A DNA stretch of 55,592 bases from a virus. Shown here piece by piece: positions 1 to 5,578 of the stretch. The DNA lies in the IMG/VR virus record IMGVR_UViG_3300035211_000132, positions 1 through 55,592 of that record; one strand, given 5' to 3'. The number at the start of each line of letters is the position of its first letter. Positions within the stretch are counted from its first letter, which is position 1. The translations under genes and the position numbers were made by a program. The notes below the pieces were generated by a model. It was not told where the DNA came from and ran no database searches. It worked only from the letters and a program-made list of their open reading frames with translations.

Positions 1-147
1 GCCAGAGCAAACAGCCTGGAGGACCGCGCATACCGGCAGCCGGCAGACGAGCACCGGGCGGAGGTTGCTGAGCGCGATGCCGCGAAGTTGCGCCAGCGGT
101 GTGACGAGTACCGCGACCAGCTCCAGGCCGCGAGGCGGCGGACCTAG
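1..147 (+). CDS. C-terminal end of a coiled-coil protein (partial)
   Basis: The window opens inside this reading frame, which ends at the TAG at 145-147. The visible 48 residues are very rich in Arg, Glu, Ala and Gln with heptad-like spacing (for example AERDAAKLRQR), so the tail of the protein is probably an alpha-helical coiled coil. No family can be assigned from this fragment. The start and any N-terminal domain lie outside the window. About 215 bases without a clear gene follow before the next start. Confidence 0.6.
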   Translation, partial: ARANSLEDRAYRQPADEHRAEVAERDAAKLRQRCDEYRDQLQAARRRT

Positions 148-347
148 CTTCTACGATCACGTTTGCTATGGCCCGCATCATGCATAGCGATCAGCAATGC
201 GACGCTCTACCAGCACGGCAGCACGTGACCGCACCTCGACCCGCGCCCTGGGTGACCTCCTGGGCGCGTCCAGCTCCGCCCCTCCGGTTATACAGAGCCT
301 CGCTGCTAATGCGGCCGCTTCCGTTGCGTCCGCGTCATAGGCGTGCT

Positions 348-363
348 ATGGTGAATATGTCAT
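348..363. promoter_or_regulatory. Imperfect ATGACA-N4-TGTCAT operator at a start codon
   Basis: The right half TGTCAT (358-363) is perfect. The left half at 348-353 (ATGGTG) matches only the first three bases of ATGACA. The site overlaps the ATG at 362 of the T5orf172/Fis-HTH gene, so it could serve for autoregulation. It is weaker than the three full copies at 849, 2842 and 2910. Confidence 0.3.
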
Positions 364-814
364 GATTTACGTCATCGGAGCGTTCCACGCTGGCCGTCTG
401 CTGGCAGTCAAGGTAGGGTTCTCGCTGTATCCTAGAGACAGGCTGGAGAGCCTTCAGACTGGATCGCCTCTGAAGCTCGAAGTTCTCACGACTCGACCAG
501 GCGACCGACTGGCAGAGGTGGCACTGCATCGGGCCATGCAAGCCTGGCGACTGCGCGGAGAATGGTTCTCCCCCACGATTGATGTGCTGGGAATACTTGG
601 AATAGAGGCTCCTGGAGAAGTGGGGGAGGCGGAACCGCTGGCCGAGTCAGTGGAGAGGTTCCGTGGAGCCTGTATTGACCGGGCCCTGGAGCAGACCTGT
701 GGCAACCGAACTGCCGCAGCGGAGTTGCTCAAGTGCAATGTCCGGACGGTCTTCCGACATGTCGCAAAGAATGCGGACCAGCGACATGAGTGTCATAGCG
801 CCGAATCGCAGTAA
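362..814 (+). CDS. T5orf172/GIY-YIG-like domain fused to a Fis-type HTH, probable regulator
   Basis: This 150-residue protein has two parts. Residues 1-80 read like the T5orf172/MUG113 branch of the GIY-YIG superfamily: an N-terminal YVIG strand, VKVGFS, an SLQTGSP motif and a LHRAMQAWRLRGEWF helix. Residues about 100-140 are a Fis-type helix-turn-helix (ALEQTCGNRTAAAELL, then RTVFRHV), the DNA-binding fold at the C terminus of NtrC-type sigma-54 activators. There is no AAA+ ATPase domain. Palindromic operators lie just downstream (849-868) and a weak one overlaps its own start. The likely role is a DNA-binding regulator of the small plus-strand genes. That target is inferred from proximity only. 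The GIY-YIG part may bind DNA rather than cut it. Confidence 0.75.
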   Translation: MIYVIGAFHAGRLLAVKVGFSLYPRDRLESLQTGSPLKLEVLTTRPGDRLAEVALHRAMQAWRLRGEWFSPTIDVLGILGIEAPGEVGEAEPLAESVERFRGACIDRALEQTCGNRTAAAELLKCNVRTVFRHVAKNADQRHECHSAESQ

Positions 815-848
815 TGTCCTGGGCTTAGGTAGTGTTCAGTGGCGTACA

Positions 849-868
849 GTATGACACGTATGTCATAC
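849..868. promoter_or_regulatory. Palindromic operator, GTATGACA-N4-TGTCATAC
   Basis: The two 8-bp arms are perfectly inverted (849-856 and 861-868) around CGTA. The core ATGACA-N4-TGTCAT recurs exactly at 2842-2857 and 2910-2925. It lies about 80 bases upstream of the promoter-like element and start of the HNH gene at 948. This is the arrangement expected for an operator or activator site bound by a dimeric HTH protein. Confidence 0.65.
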
Positions 869-919
869 CCACAATCGGTCGATGGGTGACTTTCGCGCAT
901 ATTCTCGTCGTGCCACCTT

Positions 920-947
920 TGGCATACCACGTGCACTAGTACCTGGC
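920..947 (+). promoter_or_regulatory. Sigma-54-like -24/-12 element, copy 1
   Basis: TGGCAT (920-925) and TGCA (932-935) place GG and GC exactly ten bases apart, the sigma-54 -24/-12 spacing. The following stretch, TAGTACCTGGC before the ATG at 948, is repeated at 2985-2995 upstream of another gene. Transcription would start about two bases before the ATG, giving a nearly leaderless mRNA. No Shine-Dalgarno is visible. The sigma-54 reading is inference from spacing and from the nearby Fis-type regulator. A sigma-70 promoter is possible. Confidence 0.4.
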
Positions 948-1313
948 ATGGCGACACGAAAAGCAGGTCAGGGCAGCAAGTGGATTCGGCCGACGACGCG
1001 GCTGGCGATCTACCTCCGCGACGGCCTGTGCTGCGCATACTGCGGCCACGCGGTCGAAGAGGGCGAGCGCCTGAGCCTCGACCACCTGAGCCCCGCGAGC
1101 CGAGGCGGCCAGAACGACGCAAGCAACCTCGTGACCTGCTGCTCGCACTGCAACAGCGCCCGCGGCAACCGGCCGCTGAGGACCTGGTGCCGCGCTGTCA
1201 GCGCGTACACCGGTGAGGACGCCGCCGCCATCGAGCGCCGCGTCCGCAAGCTGTCCCGCCGCGCCCTTCCGCGCGATGAGGCCCGAGAGATGATCGCCCG
1301 CCGCGCGGGCTGA
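948..1313 (+). CDS. HNH endonuclease
   Basis: This is a 121-residue HNH nuclease. The motif runs CCAYCG, then LSLDHLSPASRGG, then NLVTCCSHCNSARGN, giving two CxxC zinc pairs around the catalytic Asp-His and Asn. A basic helical tail follows. I chose the ATG at 948 because it sits at the end of a promoter-like element that is also found before the gene at 2996. An in-frame extension back to 882 exists. Small HNH proteins in phages often act in packaging or as homing nucleases. Its place far from the terminase argues against packaging here. Confidence 0.8.
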   Translation: MATRKAGQGSKWIRPTTRLAIYLRDGLCCAYCGHAVEEGERLSLDHLSPASRGGQNDASNLVTCCSHCNSARGNRPLRTWCRAVSAYTGEDAAAIERRVRKLSRRALPRDEAREMIARRAG

Positions 1314-1324
1314 GGAGACACGAC

Positions 1325-1552
1325 ATGGACTATATCCGCTACATCACCACGGCCGACGAATCCGACTCTACCGTCACCGTCTCGTCTCGACACCGCAGCC
1401 GACGCGCGGCTGCGCGCACGGGCAGACGGGTCATAGAGCTCACCTACCACAGCGGACTCGGGCGACTCCGCACGCCGCACATCGGCGACCGACTGGGCCT
1501 CTACTCCGAGCCCGGCGGTGCCGTGTACGCACTCGCTCCTCTCGGCGAGTAG
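1325..1552 (+). CDS. Hypothetical 75-residue protein
   Basis: This small soluble protein starts at an ATG after AGGAGACACGAC. The same ribosome-binding stretch precedes the gene at 1888. The middle is Arg-rich (SRHRSRRAAARTGRR) and the C-terminal half looks like a short beta-fold (RVIELTYHSGLG, then GLYSEPGGAVYAL). I do not recognise a family. It lies 11 bases after the HNH gene and is probably cotranscribed with it. Confidence 0.6.
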   Translation: MDYIRYITTADESDSTVTVSSRHRSRRAAARTGRRVIELTYHSGLGRLRTPHIGDRLGLYSEPGGAVYALAPLGE

Positions 1553-1572
1553 TCCGCCCTCTCCCTAGTCCC

Positions 1573-1612
1573 GCCCCGCAGGTTCGTCCCCGGGGCTTGA
1601 GGGCGTAGGAGG
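1573..1612 (+). promoter_or_regulatory. Start-associated hairpin leader, copy 1
   Basis: GCCCCG (1573-1578) pairs with CGGGGC (1591-1596) around a loop containing GTTCG. TTGAGGGCGTAGGAGG follows, ending in a strong Shine-Dalgarno before the ATG at 1617. The stem and loop are nearly identical to the copy at 10116-10139. It is one of seven similar elements in the plus-strand small-gene regions. Confidence 0.6.
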
Positions 1613-1616
1613 CATC

Positions 1617-1871
1617 ATGCGTTTCACGATCCATAGCAACAAACTCAACCGCGATTTCGATTTCTACGCGCCCTCTGGCGGCGGGTACGTTCGCCTCGAG
1701 ACCGAGCGACGCCCCGGGACGCTCGGTGAGCAGATCTGCGAGGGTGGCGGCGTCGGCTACGGTTCCGCGCTCAGTTGTGCGGGCAGCGAGCGCTCGCTTG
1801 AGGTGGTGGCCCGCCGCTGGTACCGCCAACACATGGCCTGGCAGCGCGAGATGGGATTCCCAGACGCCTAG
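1617..1871 (+). CDS. Hypothetical 84-residue protein
   Basis: This small soluble protein of no recognised family follows hairpin leader copy 1 and has TAGGAGG five bases before its ATG. The N-terminal stretch alternates charged and hydrophobic residues (RFTIHSNKLNRDFDFYAPSG). The C-terminal part contains a Trp/Tyr helix (VVARRWYRQHMAW). It probably belongs to the same set of small, individually translated early genes as its neighbours. Confidence 0.6.
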   Translation: MRFTIHSNKLNRDFDFYAPSGGGYVRLETERRPGTLGEQICEGGGVGYGSALSCAGSERSLEVVARRWYRQHMAWQREMGFPDA

Positions 1872-1887
1872 CCACAGGAGACACGAC

Positions 1888-2307
1888 ATGAACGATTGGA
1901 CGCCAACTCACAGAATCACGATCACCCGCAACGACAACGACCCAGAGATTGTCGATGTCATGCTCATCGACGGAGCCGCATACACTGCAGTTGAGTGGGA
2001 CGCCGAAGTAGCCGCTGACTGGGAGCGTGACGTCAACGGAAACTGGTCATTCCAGGGGCGATCTGCCCCGTGCGCCGGTTGCTCCGTCTCCGTCGCGGCG
2101 CTCGCCGAGATCACGATTGCCACAATCACCCGCGCGGACGTTGCTGCTCTCCGCGATGACGCACAGCAATGCGGCGACGAAGCGCTGGCGCGGATCGCGC
2201 ATAAAGCGCTCGTGTCGATCGACACAGCACCGCGCGATGTGCAGTATCCGGACACCGAGTCGCTCAGAGAGTGCGTGCGCGTGATCCGCCGTTCGAGGGA
2301 GGACTGA
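1888..2307 (+). CDS. Hypothetical 139-residue protein
   Basis: The start at 1888 follows AGGAGACACGAC, the same ribosome-binding stretch as the gene at 1325. The N-terminal half looks like a beta-rich domain (HRITITRNDNDPEIVDVML). The C-terminal half is helical and acidic. Two Cys in APCAGC could bind a metal, but no second pair is obvious. I do not recognise a family. Confidence 0.65.
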   Translation: MNDWTPTHRITITRNDNDPEIVDVMLIDGAAYTAVEWDAEVAADWERDVNGNWSFQGRSAPCAGCSVSVAALAEITIATITRADVAALRDDAQQCGDEALARIAHKALVSIDTAPRDVQYPDTESLRECVRVIRRSRED

Positions 2308-2358
2308 CCATCTAGACCGACGGCCGGGTCTGGCCTCATTCCTGCATTAGCTCAGGAC

Positions 2359-2913
2359 ATGACTCTAACAACATCCTGCCGACTGCCAGACCAACGATAC
2401 ATTGACCGAGTGAGGTCCAAGCTCAGGCCGTTCGCTGGTCCCCTATCAACACCCTGCTGGGCCTACACAGGGGGGCATGATGTTGCAGGTTACGCCAGGA
2501 CCACCATCCCCGGTAGCGGCCAGTGGCGCGTCCACGCTCTGTTATGGCGATCCGCGGGCGGGGTGTACCGGGACGGTTGGTGCCTGGACCACCTGTGCCA
2601 TAACCCAGGCTGCTGCAACCCTGACCATCTAGAGCTCGTCCCTCGAGGCCTCAATGCGGCTCGTGGGCTGGTAAAGCTCACTGCCGAGCAGCGCCGTTCC
2701 GTGATCGAATCGTCGGAGACGGCCGCAGTTTTGGCCGCTCGATATAGGGTCAGCAAGAGGACGATTTTTCGCATCCGCCGTGGGACCGGCAGGTTCAATC
2801 GAGAGCTCACCGCTCCCTCCCTATGCAACCGATGCACACCCATGACACACATGTCATACCCGAGAACGTGTGTGTCATCCAATAGTTACGGCAAAAGTCA
2901 AAGTGACCCATGA
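2359..2913 (+). CDS. HNH homing-type endonuclease with C-terminal HTH
   Basis: The protein has 184 residues. Residues about 55-95 hold an HNH_3-type motif (VHALLWRSAGG, then CLDHLCHNPGCCNPDHLELV), as in phage homing endonucleases. An HTH resembling intron-encoded nuclease repeats follows (SSETAAVLAARYRVSKRTIFRIRRG). The reading frame runs through the operators at 2842-2857 and 2910-2925, so its last 25 residues may carry little function. No intron or split gene is visible beside it, so it is probably a free-standing homing nuclease. Confidence 0.8.
   Translation: MTLTTSCRLPDQRYIDRVRSKLRPFAGPLSTPCWAYTGGHDVAGYARTTIPGSGQWRVHALLWRSAGGVYRDGWCLDHLCHNPGCCNPDHLELVPRGLNAARGLVKLTAEQRRSVIESSETAAVLAARYRVSKRTIFRIRRGTGRFNRELTAPSLCNRCTPMTHMSYPRTCVSSNSYGKSQSDP
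2842..2857. promoter_or_regulatory. Palindromic operator ATGACA-N4-TGTCAT, copy 2
   Basis: Perfect 6-bp arms at 2842-2847 and 2852-2857 flank CACA. The core is the same as at 849-868. It lies about 110 bases before the promoter-like element at 2968. A further half site, TGTCAT, is at 2873-2878. Confidence 0.6.
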
Positions 2914-2925
2914 CAGTCATGTCAT
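2910..2925. promoter_or_regulatory. Palindromic operator ATGACA-N4-TGTCAT, copy 3
   Basis: Perfect arms at 2910-2915 and 2920-2925 flank GTCA. It lies about 45 bases upstream of the -24-like box at 2968. Together with copy 2 it forms a tandem pair, as expected for cooperative binding. Confidence 0.6.
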
Positions 2926-2967
2926 GCGCGTCTTCGGTGACAACGCGATTTCTTGGTGACAATTGAC

Positions 2968-2995
2968 TGGCACAGCGCGTGCATTAGTACCTGGC
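2968..2995 (+). promoter_or_regulatory. Sigma-54-like -24/-12 element, copy 2
   Basis: TGGCAC (2968-2973) and TGCA (2980-2983) have the exact -24/-12 spacing and match the sigma-54 consensus better than copy 1. TTAGTACCTGGC and the ATG at 2996 follow, almost as in copy 1. An overlapping TTGACT at 2963-2968 could be a sigma-70 -35 box with a poor -10, so the assignment is not certain. Confidence 0.45.
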
Positions 2996-3208
2996 ATGAC
3001 CACGACGACGACGAACAACACCCTGACCATCGAGACCGACGGCCTGACCCTCAGCTACTCGCCCGAGACCGACAGCCGGGTCATGGCCGCCGAGAACGGC
3101 CGGCTCTACACCCGGAGTGCCAAGAGCGCCCGCGAGCTGGCCAGCGAGCTCAGGTCCTGGGGTGTCGCGAATGCCCAGGCAGTCGGCAAGGGGGTGGTGT
3201 TCGGCTGA
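2996..3208 (+). CDS. Hypothetical 70-residue protein
   Basis: The small protein begins MTTTTTNNTLTIE and continues as a short beta-rich domain and one helix (SAKSARELASELRSW). No family is recognised. The ATG at 2996 is two bases after the predicted transcription start, with no Shine-Dalgarno, so translation may be leaderless. A TTG at 2963 is an alternative start but would place the promoter element inside the gene. Two operators lie upstream, so this is likely one of the most tightly regulated genes here. Confidence 0.6.
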   Translation: MTTTTTNNTLTIETDGLTLSYSPETDSRVMAAENGRLYTRSAKSARELASELRSWGVANAQAVGKGVVFG

Positions 3209-3228
3209 CGCGGCCGCCCCCAGCTCCC

Positions 3229-3270
3229 ACCCCGGTAGGGCTCGACCCCCGGGGTTGAGGTGTCAGGAGG
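3229..3270 (+). promoter_or_regulatory. Start-associated hairpin leader, copy 2
   Basis: ACCCCGG (3229-3235) pairs with CCGGGGT (3249-3255), and an inner GGG/CCC pair extends the stem. TTGAGGTGTCAGGAGG follows before the ATGs at 3273 and 3276. The downstream part matches copy 6 at 10275. Confidence 0.6.
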
Positions 3271-3275
3271 ACATG

Positions 3276-3656
3276 ATGCAGACACTCAGCACCCACAACC
3301 CGCGCCCGATCATGCTCGACCACAGTTCCGGCGGCCTGACATTCCTCGGCAGTGTAGTGGTTCTGACGCGCCATTTCAGCATTCACGCATGCTCGGACGA
3401 AGGCATGGTGCTAGCTGAGCTCTGGCACGGTTCCGAGGAGGGCATCGTACTGGCTCAGGTGTCAAGTGACGAGCCCGACAATAGCGTATTAGACGTCGGA
3501 CTCGCAAAGCGCAGCAGCAATCCGTTACTGCGACTCGCTGCTCGACTCATCGGAAAATCTCCTGTCGTCCACGAAGTCGGGCCGTATGACGCGGCGCTGC
3601 GAGCGAGCCGCCCCGCAAGAGGGCTGCCGCGCCCTGATGTATGCCTGGTATACTAA
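3276..3656 (+). CDS. Hypothetical 126-residue protein
   Basis: I chose the second of two adjacent ATGs (3276) because it is five bases from the AGGAGG of hairpin leader copy 2; 3273 is too close. The protein has a hydrophobic beta-rich N-terminal half (GGLTFLGSVVVLTRHFSIHA) and a basic C terminus (LLRLAARLIGKS). There is no signal peptide or clear membrane span. The family is unknown. Confidence 0.6.
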   Translation: MQTLSTHNPRPIMLDHSSGGLTFLGSVVVLTRHFSIHACSDEGMVLAELWHGSEEGIVLAQVSSDEPDNSVLDVGLAKRSSNPLLRLAARLIGKSPVVHEVGPYDAALRASRPARGLPRPDVCLVY

Positions 3657-3664
3657 TTTCCCAC

Positions 3665-3707
3665 GCCGGCACCCATTCAGTTGGGGCCGGCTTGAAGCCG
3701 TAGGAGG
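3665..3707 (+). promoter_or_regulatory. Start-associated hairpin leader, copy 3
   Basis: GCCGGC (3665-3670) pairs with GCCGGC (3686-3691), and an inner CCC/GGG pair extends the stem. TTGAAGCCGTAGGAGG follows, then the ATG at 3715. Its outer stem is shared with copies 4 and 7. Confidence 0.6.
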
Positions 3708-3714
3708 ATTGAAA

Positions 3715-3915
3715 ATGACACACCGACAACGTGTACTTGCCTGGGCGCGCTGCAACATCCGAGTCGGGGGCAGGACCCCCCGCATGTCCGCTACGTGCGC
3801 CACTGACCCGTCCCTCGGGGTGTCCACGTGGGACGTCTGGGAGTCGGCCGGGCGCAGCCGTAACCGGCTGGCTCGGGTGCGCGTGAGCCGCAGCGAAATT
3901 GAGGTGATCGACTAA
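3715..3915 (+). CDS. Hypothetical 66-residue basic protein
   Basis: This very basic small protein (many Arg, two Cys) follows hairpin leader copy 3 and TAGGAGG. The sequence gives little structure beyond a Trp-containing centre (GVSTWDVWESAGRSRNRLAR). It could bind nucleic acid given its charge, but that is a guess. Confidence 0.5.
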   Translation: MTHRQRVLAWARCNIRVGGRTPRMSATCATDPSLGVSTWDVWESAGRSRNRLARVRVSRSEIEVID

Positions 3916-3941
3916 CCACGCCCAGCCACACCGCCGCCACC

Positions 3942-3983
3942 GCCGGCACCTGCACTGCGGGGCCGGCTTGAGGCGTCAGGAGG
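3942..3983 (+). promoter_or_regulatory. Start-associated hairpin leader, copy 4
   Basis: GCCGGC (3942-3947) pairs with GCCGGC (3962-3967). TTGAGGCGTCAGGAGG follows, then the ATG at 3988. The layout is the same as copy 3, with a different loop. Confidence 0.6.
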
Positions 3984-3987
3984 CATC

Positions 3988-4278
3988 ATGAACGACGTTG
4001 CACGAGCGAGACTAGACCCTGAGATGACCGCCGTAGTCCGAGCACACGACGCGCTCGCCGCCGCAGTAGGGCGCGCCTCGGCCGACTTCGAGCTGTGGCA
4101 CGTACTGCAGCAGCTGCTCAATCGCTTCGTCGCGGACCACGCTGCGGCGTTCGCTGAGCTCGACCGACTGCAGCACGATGGCGACGTCTACGGATGCGAT
4201 GGTGAGCTGCTTCGCGAAGCGCTCAAGAGCGAAGGCCCCGTCTTCCCTGACGGCGGGCTGACATATCAACGGCGTTGA
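3988..4278 (+). CDS. Hypothetical 96-residue helical protein
   Basis: The acidic, mainly alpha-helical protein contains ALAAAVGRASADFELWHVLQ and a second amphipathic helix with DHAAAFAELDRLQHDG. It follows hairpin leader copy 4, with CAGGAGG five bases before the ATG. No family is recognised. Confidence 0.6.
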   Translation: MNDVARARLDPEMTAVVRAHDALAAAVGRASADFELWHVLQQLLNRFVADHAAAFAELDRLQHDGDVYGCDGELLREALKSEGPVFPDGGLTYQRR

Positions 4279-4317
4279 CCGCTGCCCGTGGGTCCGATAC
4301 CGGAAAGGGAGGTTCCG

Positions 4318-4554
4318 ATGCGCGATTACAATACGACGATTCCAACTGCACCGCCAACGACTCCAGCTAGCCCACCGACTGTTCCGCCTGGCGAGGTCGA
4401 CGTGTTTCTGATGGAGGCCGGCGCACGACGCATGCTGCGCCGCCGCGACCGTATCGGTCTAGCACGCGCGATGCTCCAGTACGGCCTCCCAGCGGTTGCC
4501 CCGCGGCCGCGTGGGACGCATGGTGGACAGAGGATCCGAAGGAGGGCAGCGTGA
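4318..4554 (+). CDS. Hypothetical 78-residue protein with Pro/Thr-rich N terminus
   Basis: The first 30 residues are a Pro/Thr-rich, probably unstructured segment. A helix (VDVFLMEAGARRMLRRRDR) and a basic tail follow. The ATG follows GGGAGG at 4308-4313. Its stop overlaps the GTG start of the next gene by four bases, so the genes from here to the Cas12m-like gene look like one operon. Confidence 0.6.
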   Translation: MRDYNTTIPTAPPTTPASPPTVPPGEVDVFLMEAGARRMLRRRDRIGLARAMLQYGLPAVAPRPRGTHGGQRIRRRAA

Positions 4555-4904
4555 TTCATTTCAAGAACGCTCGCGAAGAGCAACTCTGGATTTCCCGCAC
4601 GATGCGCGGCGATTCGTTCGACGAGGCCGATGCGTTCGTCCTCGAGTTCCGCCGCCGCGTCGAAGGGCCGAACACTGAAGGACGAGCTCCCGGCGTATGG
4701 CTTGAGGATGTTGGACCGAGAAAAATCCAGGTCATCAAGCAGATCCGCGAATACACCGGTCTAGGGCTACGCGAGTCGAAGGATGTTGTTGACCGGCAAC
4801 TGCCAACGCTGATTCCACGCCCATGGGGCGTACCTACCACTGACAATACCGCATTCATCAGCGCGTTGAGGAGTGCAGGGGCGACGGTAGTAGAGGTGAA
4901 GTGA
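4551..4904 (+). CDS. Ribosomal protein L7/L12 C-terminal-domain-like protein
   Basis: Residues about 57-117 look like the C-terminal domain of ribosomal L7/L12: KIQVIKQIREYTGLGLRESK, then DVVDRQLP, then a helix and the closing strand FISALRSAGATVVEVK. In bacterial L7/L12 this domain recruits GTPase translation factors. The N-terminal 50 residues (REEQLWISRTMRG, then a helix) are not the L7/L12 dimerisation domain. The GTG start overlaps the previous stop. A role in altering host translation is possible but inferred from the fold alone. Confidence 0.7.
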   Translation: MIHFKNAREEQLWISRTMRGDSFDEADAFVLEFRRRVEGPNTEGRAPGVWLEDVGPRKIQVIKQIREYTGLGLRESKDVVDRQLPTLIPRPWGVPTTDNTAFISALRSAGATVVEVK

Positions 4905-5176
4905 TGAGGGTGGACCCAGCCGAAAGGATGGAAACCATGAAGCTAGGAAAGCACGACTACATCAAGCTTGGACCGGGGAACTATCGCTGCGACACCTTCT
5001 CAGTCGGAATCTTCGAGTGGGTGCCTGCGAAAAGTGGCGGTCTGAAGAAGAGCAAAGCGAAGGTCCGCGTCGCTGGTATGACGTCGCACCCAGAGGCTGT
5101 ATGGACCAAAGCTGACAAAATCGTGGCGCAGCTCGACGCTGGAACGTACACGGGTAGGAAGATGGTGGTAGCATGA
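4901..5176 (+). CDS. Hypothetical protein, paralogue of the 11302-11562 gene
   Basis: The protein starts with MMRVDPAERMETMKLGKHDY; an internal ATG at 4937 is also possible. The core FSVGIFEWVPAKSGG, then KAKVRVAG and IVAQLDAGTYTGRKMVV are shared almost word for word with the protein at 11302-11562, so the two are paralogues about 6.4 kb apart. The domain looks like a small beta-rich fold with one helix. Start and stop overlap the neighbours by four bases. The function is unknown. Confidence 0.65.
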   Translation: MMRVDPAERMETMKLGKHDYIKLGPGNYRCDTFSVGIFEWVPAKSGGLKKSKAKVRVAGMTSHPEAVWTKADKIVAQLDAGTYTGRKMVVA

Positions 5177-5379
5177 CCAGCTCGGAGATTGACGAACTGG
5201 TGCTGCGTAGCATCAGATGTGGGAACAGGACGGCCAGTAGCGTCTGCTTTGATGTCGAGCGGCGCGGAATAGATGTTGGCGGAAGCAACAGATGGAGAAC
5301 CATCGACCGTGCACTACAGCGCCTCCGCAAGCGCGGCGTCATCAACTACACTCGATCATGGGGGTGGAAGGTGAAGTGA
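5173..5379 (+). CDS. Small winged-helix-like protein
   Basis: The 68-residue protein has a helix, a likely recognition helix and a short wing (WRTIDRALQRLRKRGVINYTR, ending WGWKV). That layout resembles small winged-helix DNA-binding proteins. It resembles in layout the lone plus-strand gene at 35214. It overlaps its upstream neighbour by ATGA. It may regulate the Cas12m operon, but its target is unknown. Confidence 0.55.
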   Translation: MTSSEIDELVLRSIRCGNRTASSVCFDVERRGIDVGGSNRWRTIDRALQRLRKRGVINYTRSWGWKVK

Positions 5380-5564
5380 TGCCAGCGCAGCACCTCAAGT
5401 GTCCAAGCTGCGGCAGCCTTTACGATACCGGTCCTGCACACGGGAAGGCATTCGAGTGCGTCGTCTGCGGCGCTTGGTTGCAGGCAGTCGAATTCAAGAT
5501 CGGATCTGGCTATGCGTTGCTGATCGAGCGACGGACTGCAAAGCTGATCCGAAAGCTGTGGTGA
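5379..5564 (+). CDS. Small zinc-ribbon protein
   Basis: The 61-residue protein contains KCPSCG and ECVVCG about 16 residues apart, a classic single zinc ribbon, followed by a basic tail (IERRTAKLIRKLW). The ATG shares one base with the preceding stop; a GTG one codon earlier is also in frame. It sits directly before the Cas12m-like gene. A nucleic-acid-binding or adaptor role is plausible but not shown. Confidence 0.6.
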   Translation: MPAQHLKCPSCGSLYDTGPAHGKAFECVVCGAWLQAVEFKIGSGYALLIERRTAKLIRKLW

Positions 5565-5578
5565 CCAAAGGAGCACTG

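Noticed and set aside
882-947. N-terminal extension RALVPGM shared by the 882 and 2963 frames
   Set aside because: The match is at DNA level in the promoter/start element and is also in frame by chance of duplication. The ATGs at 948 and 2996 are better starts.
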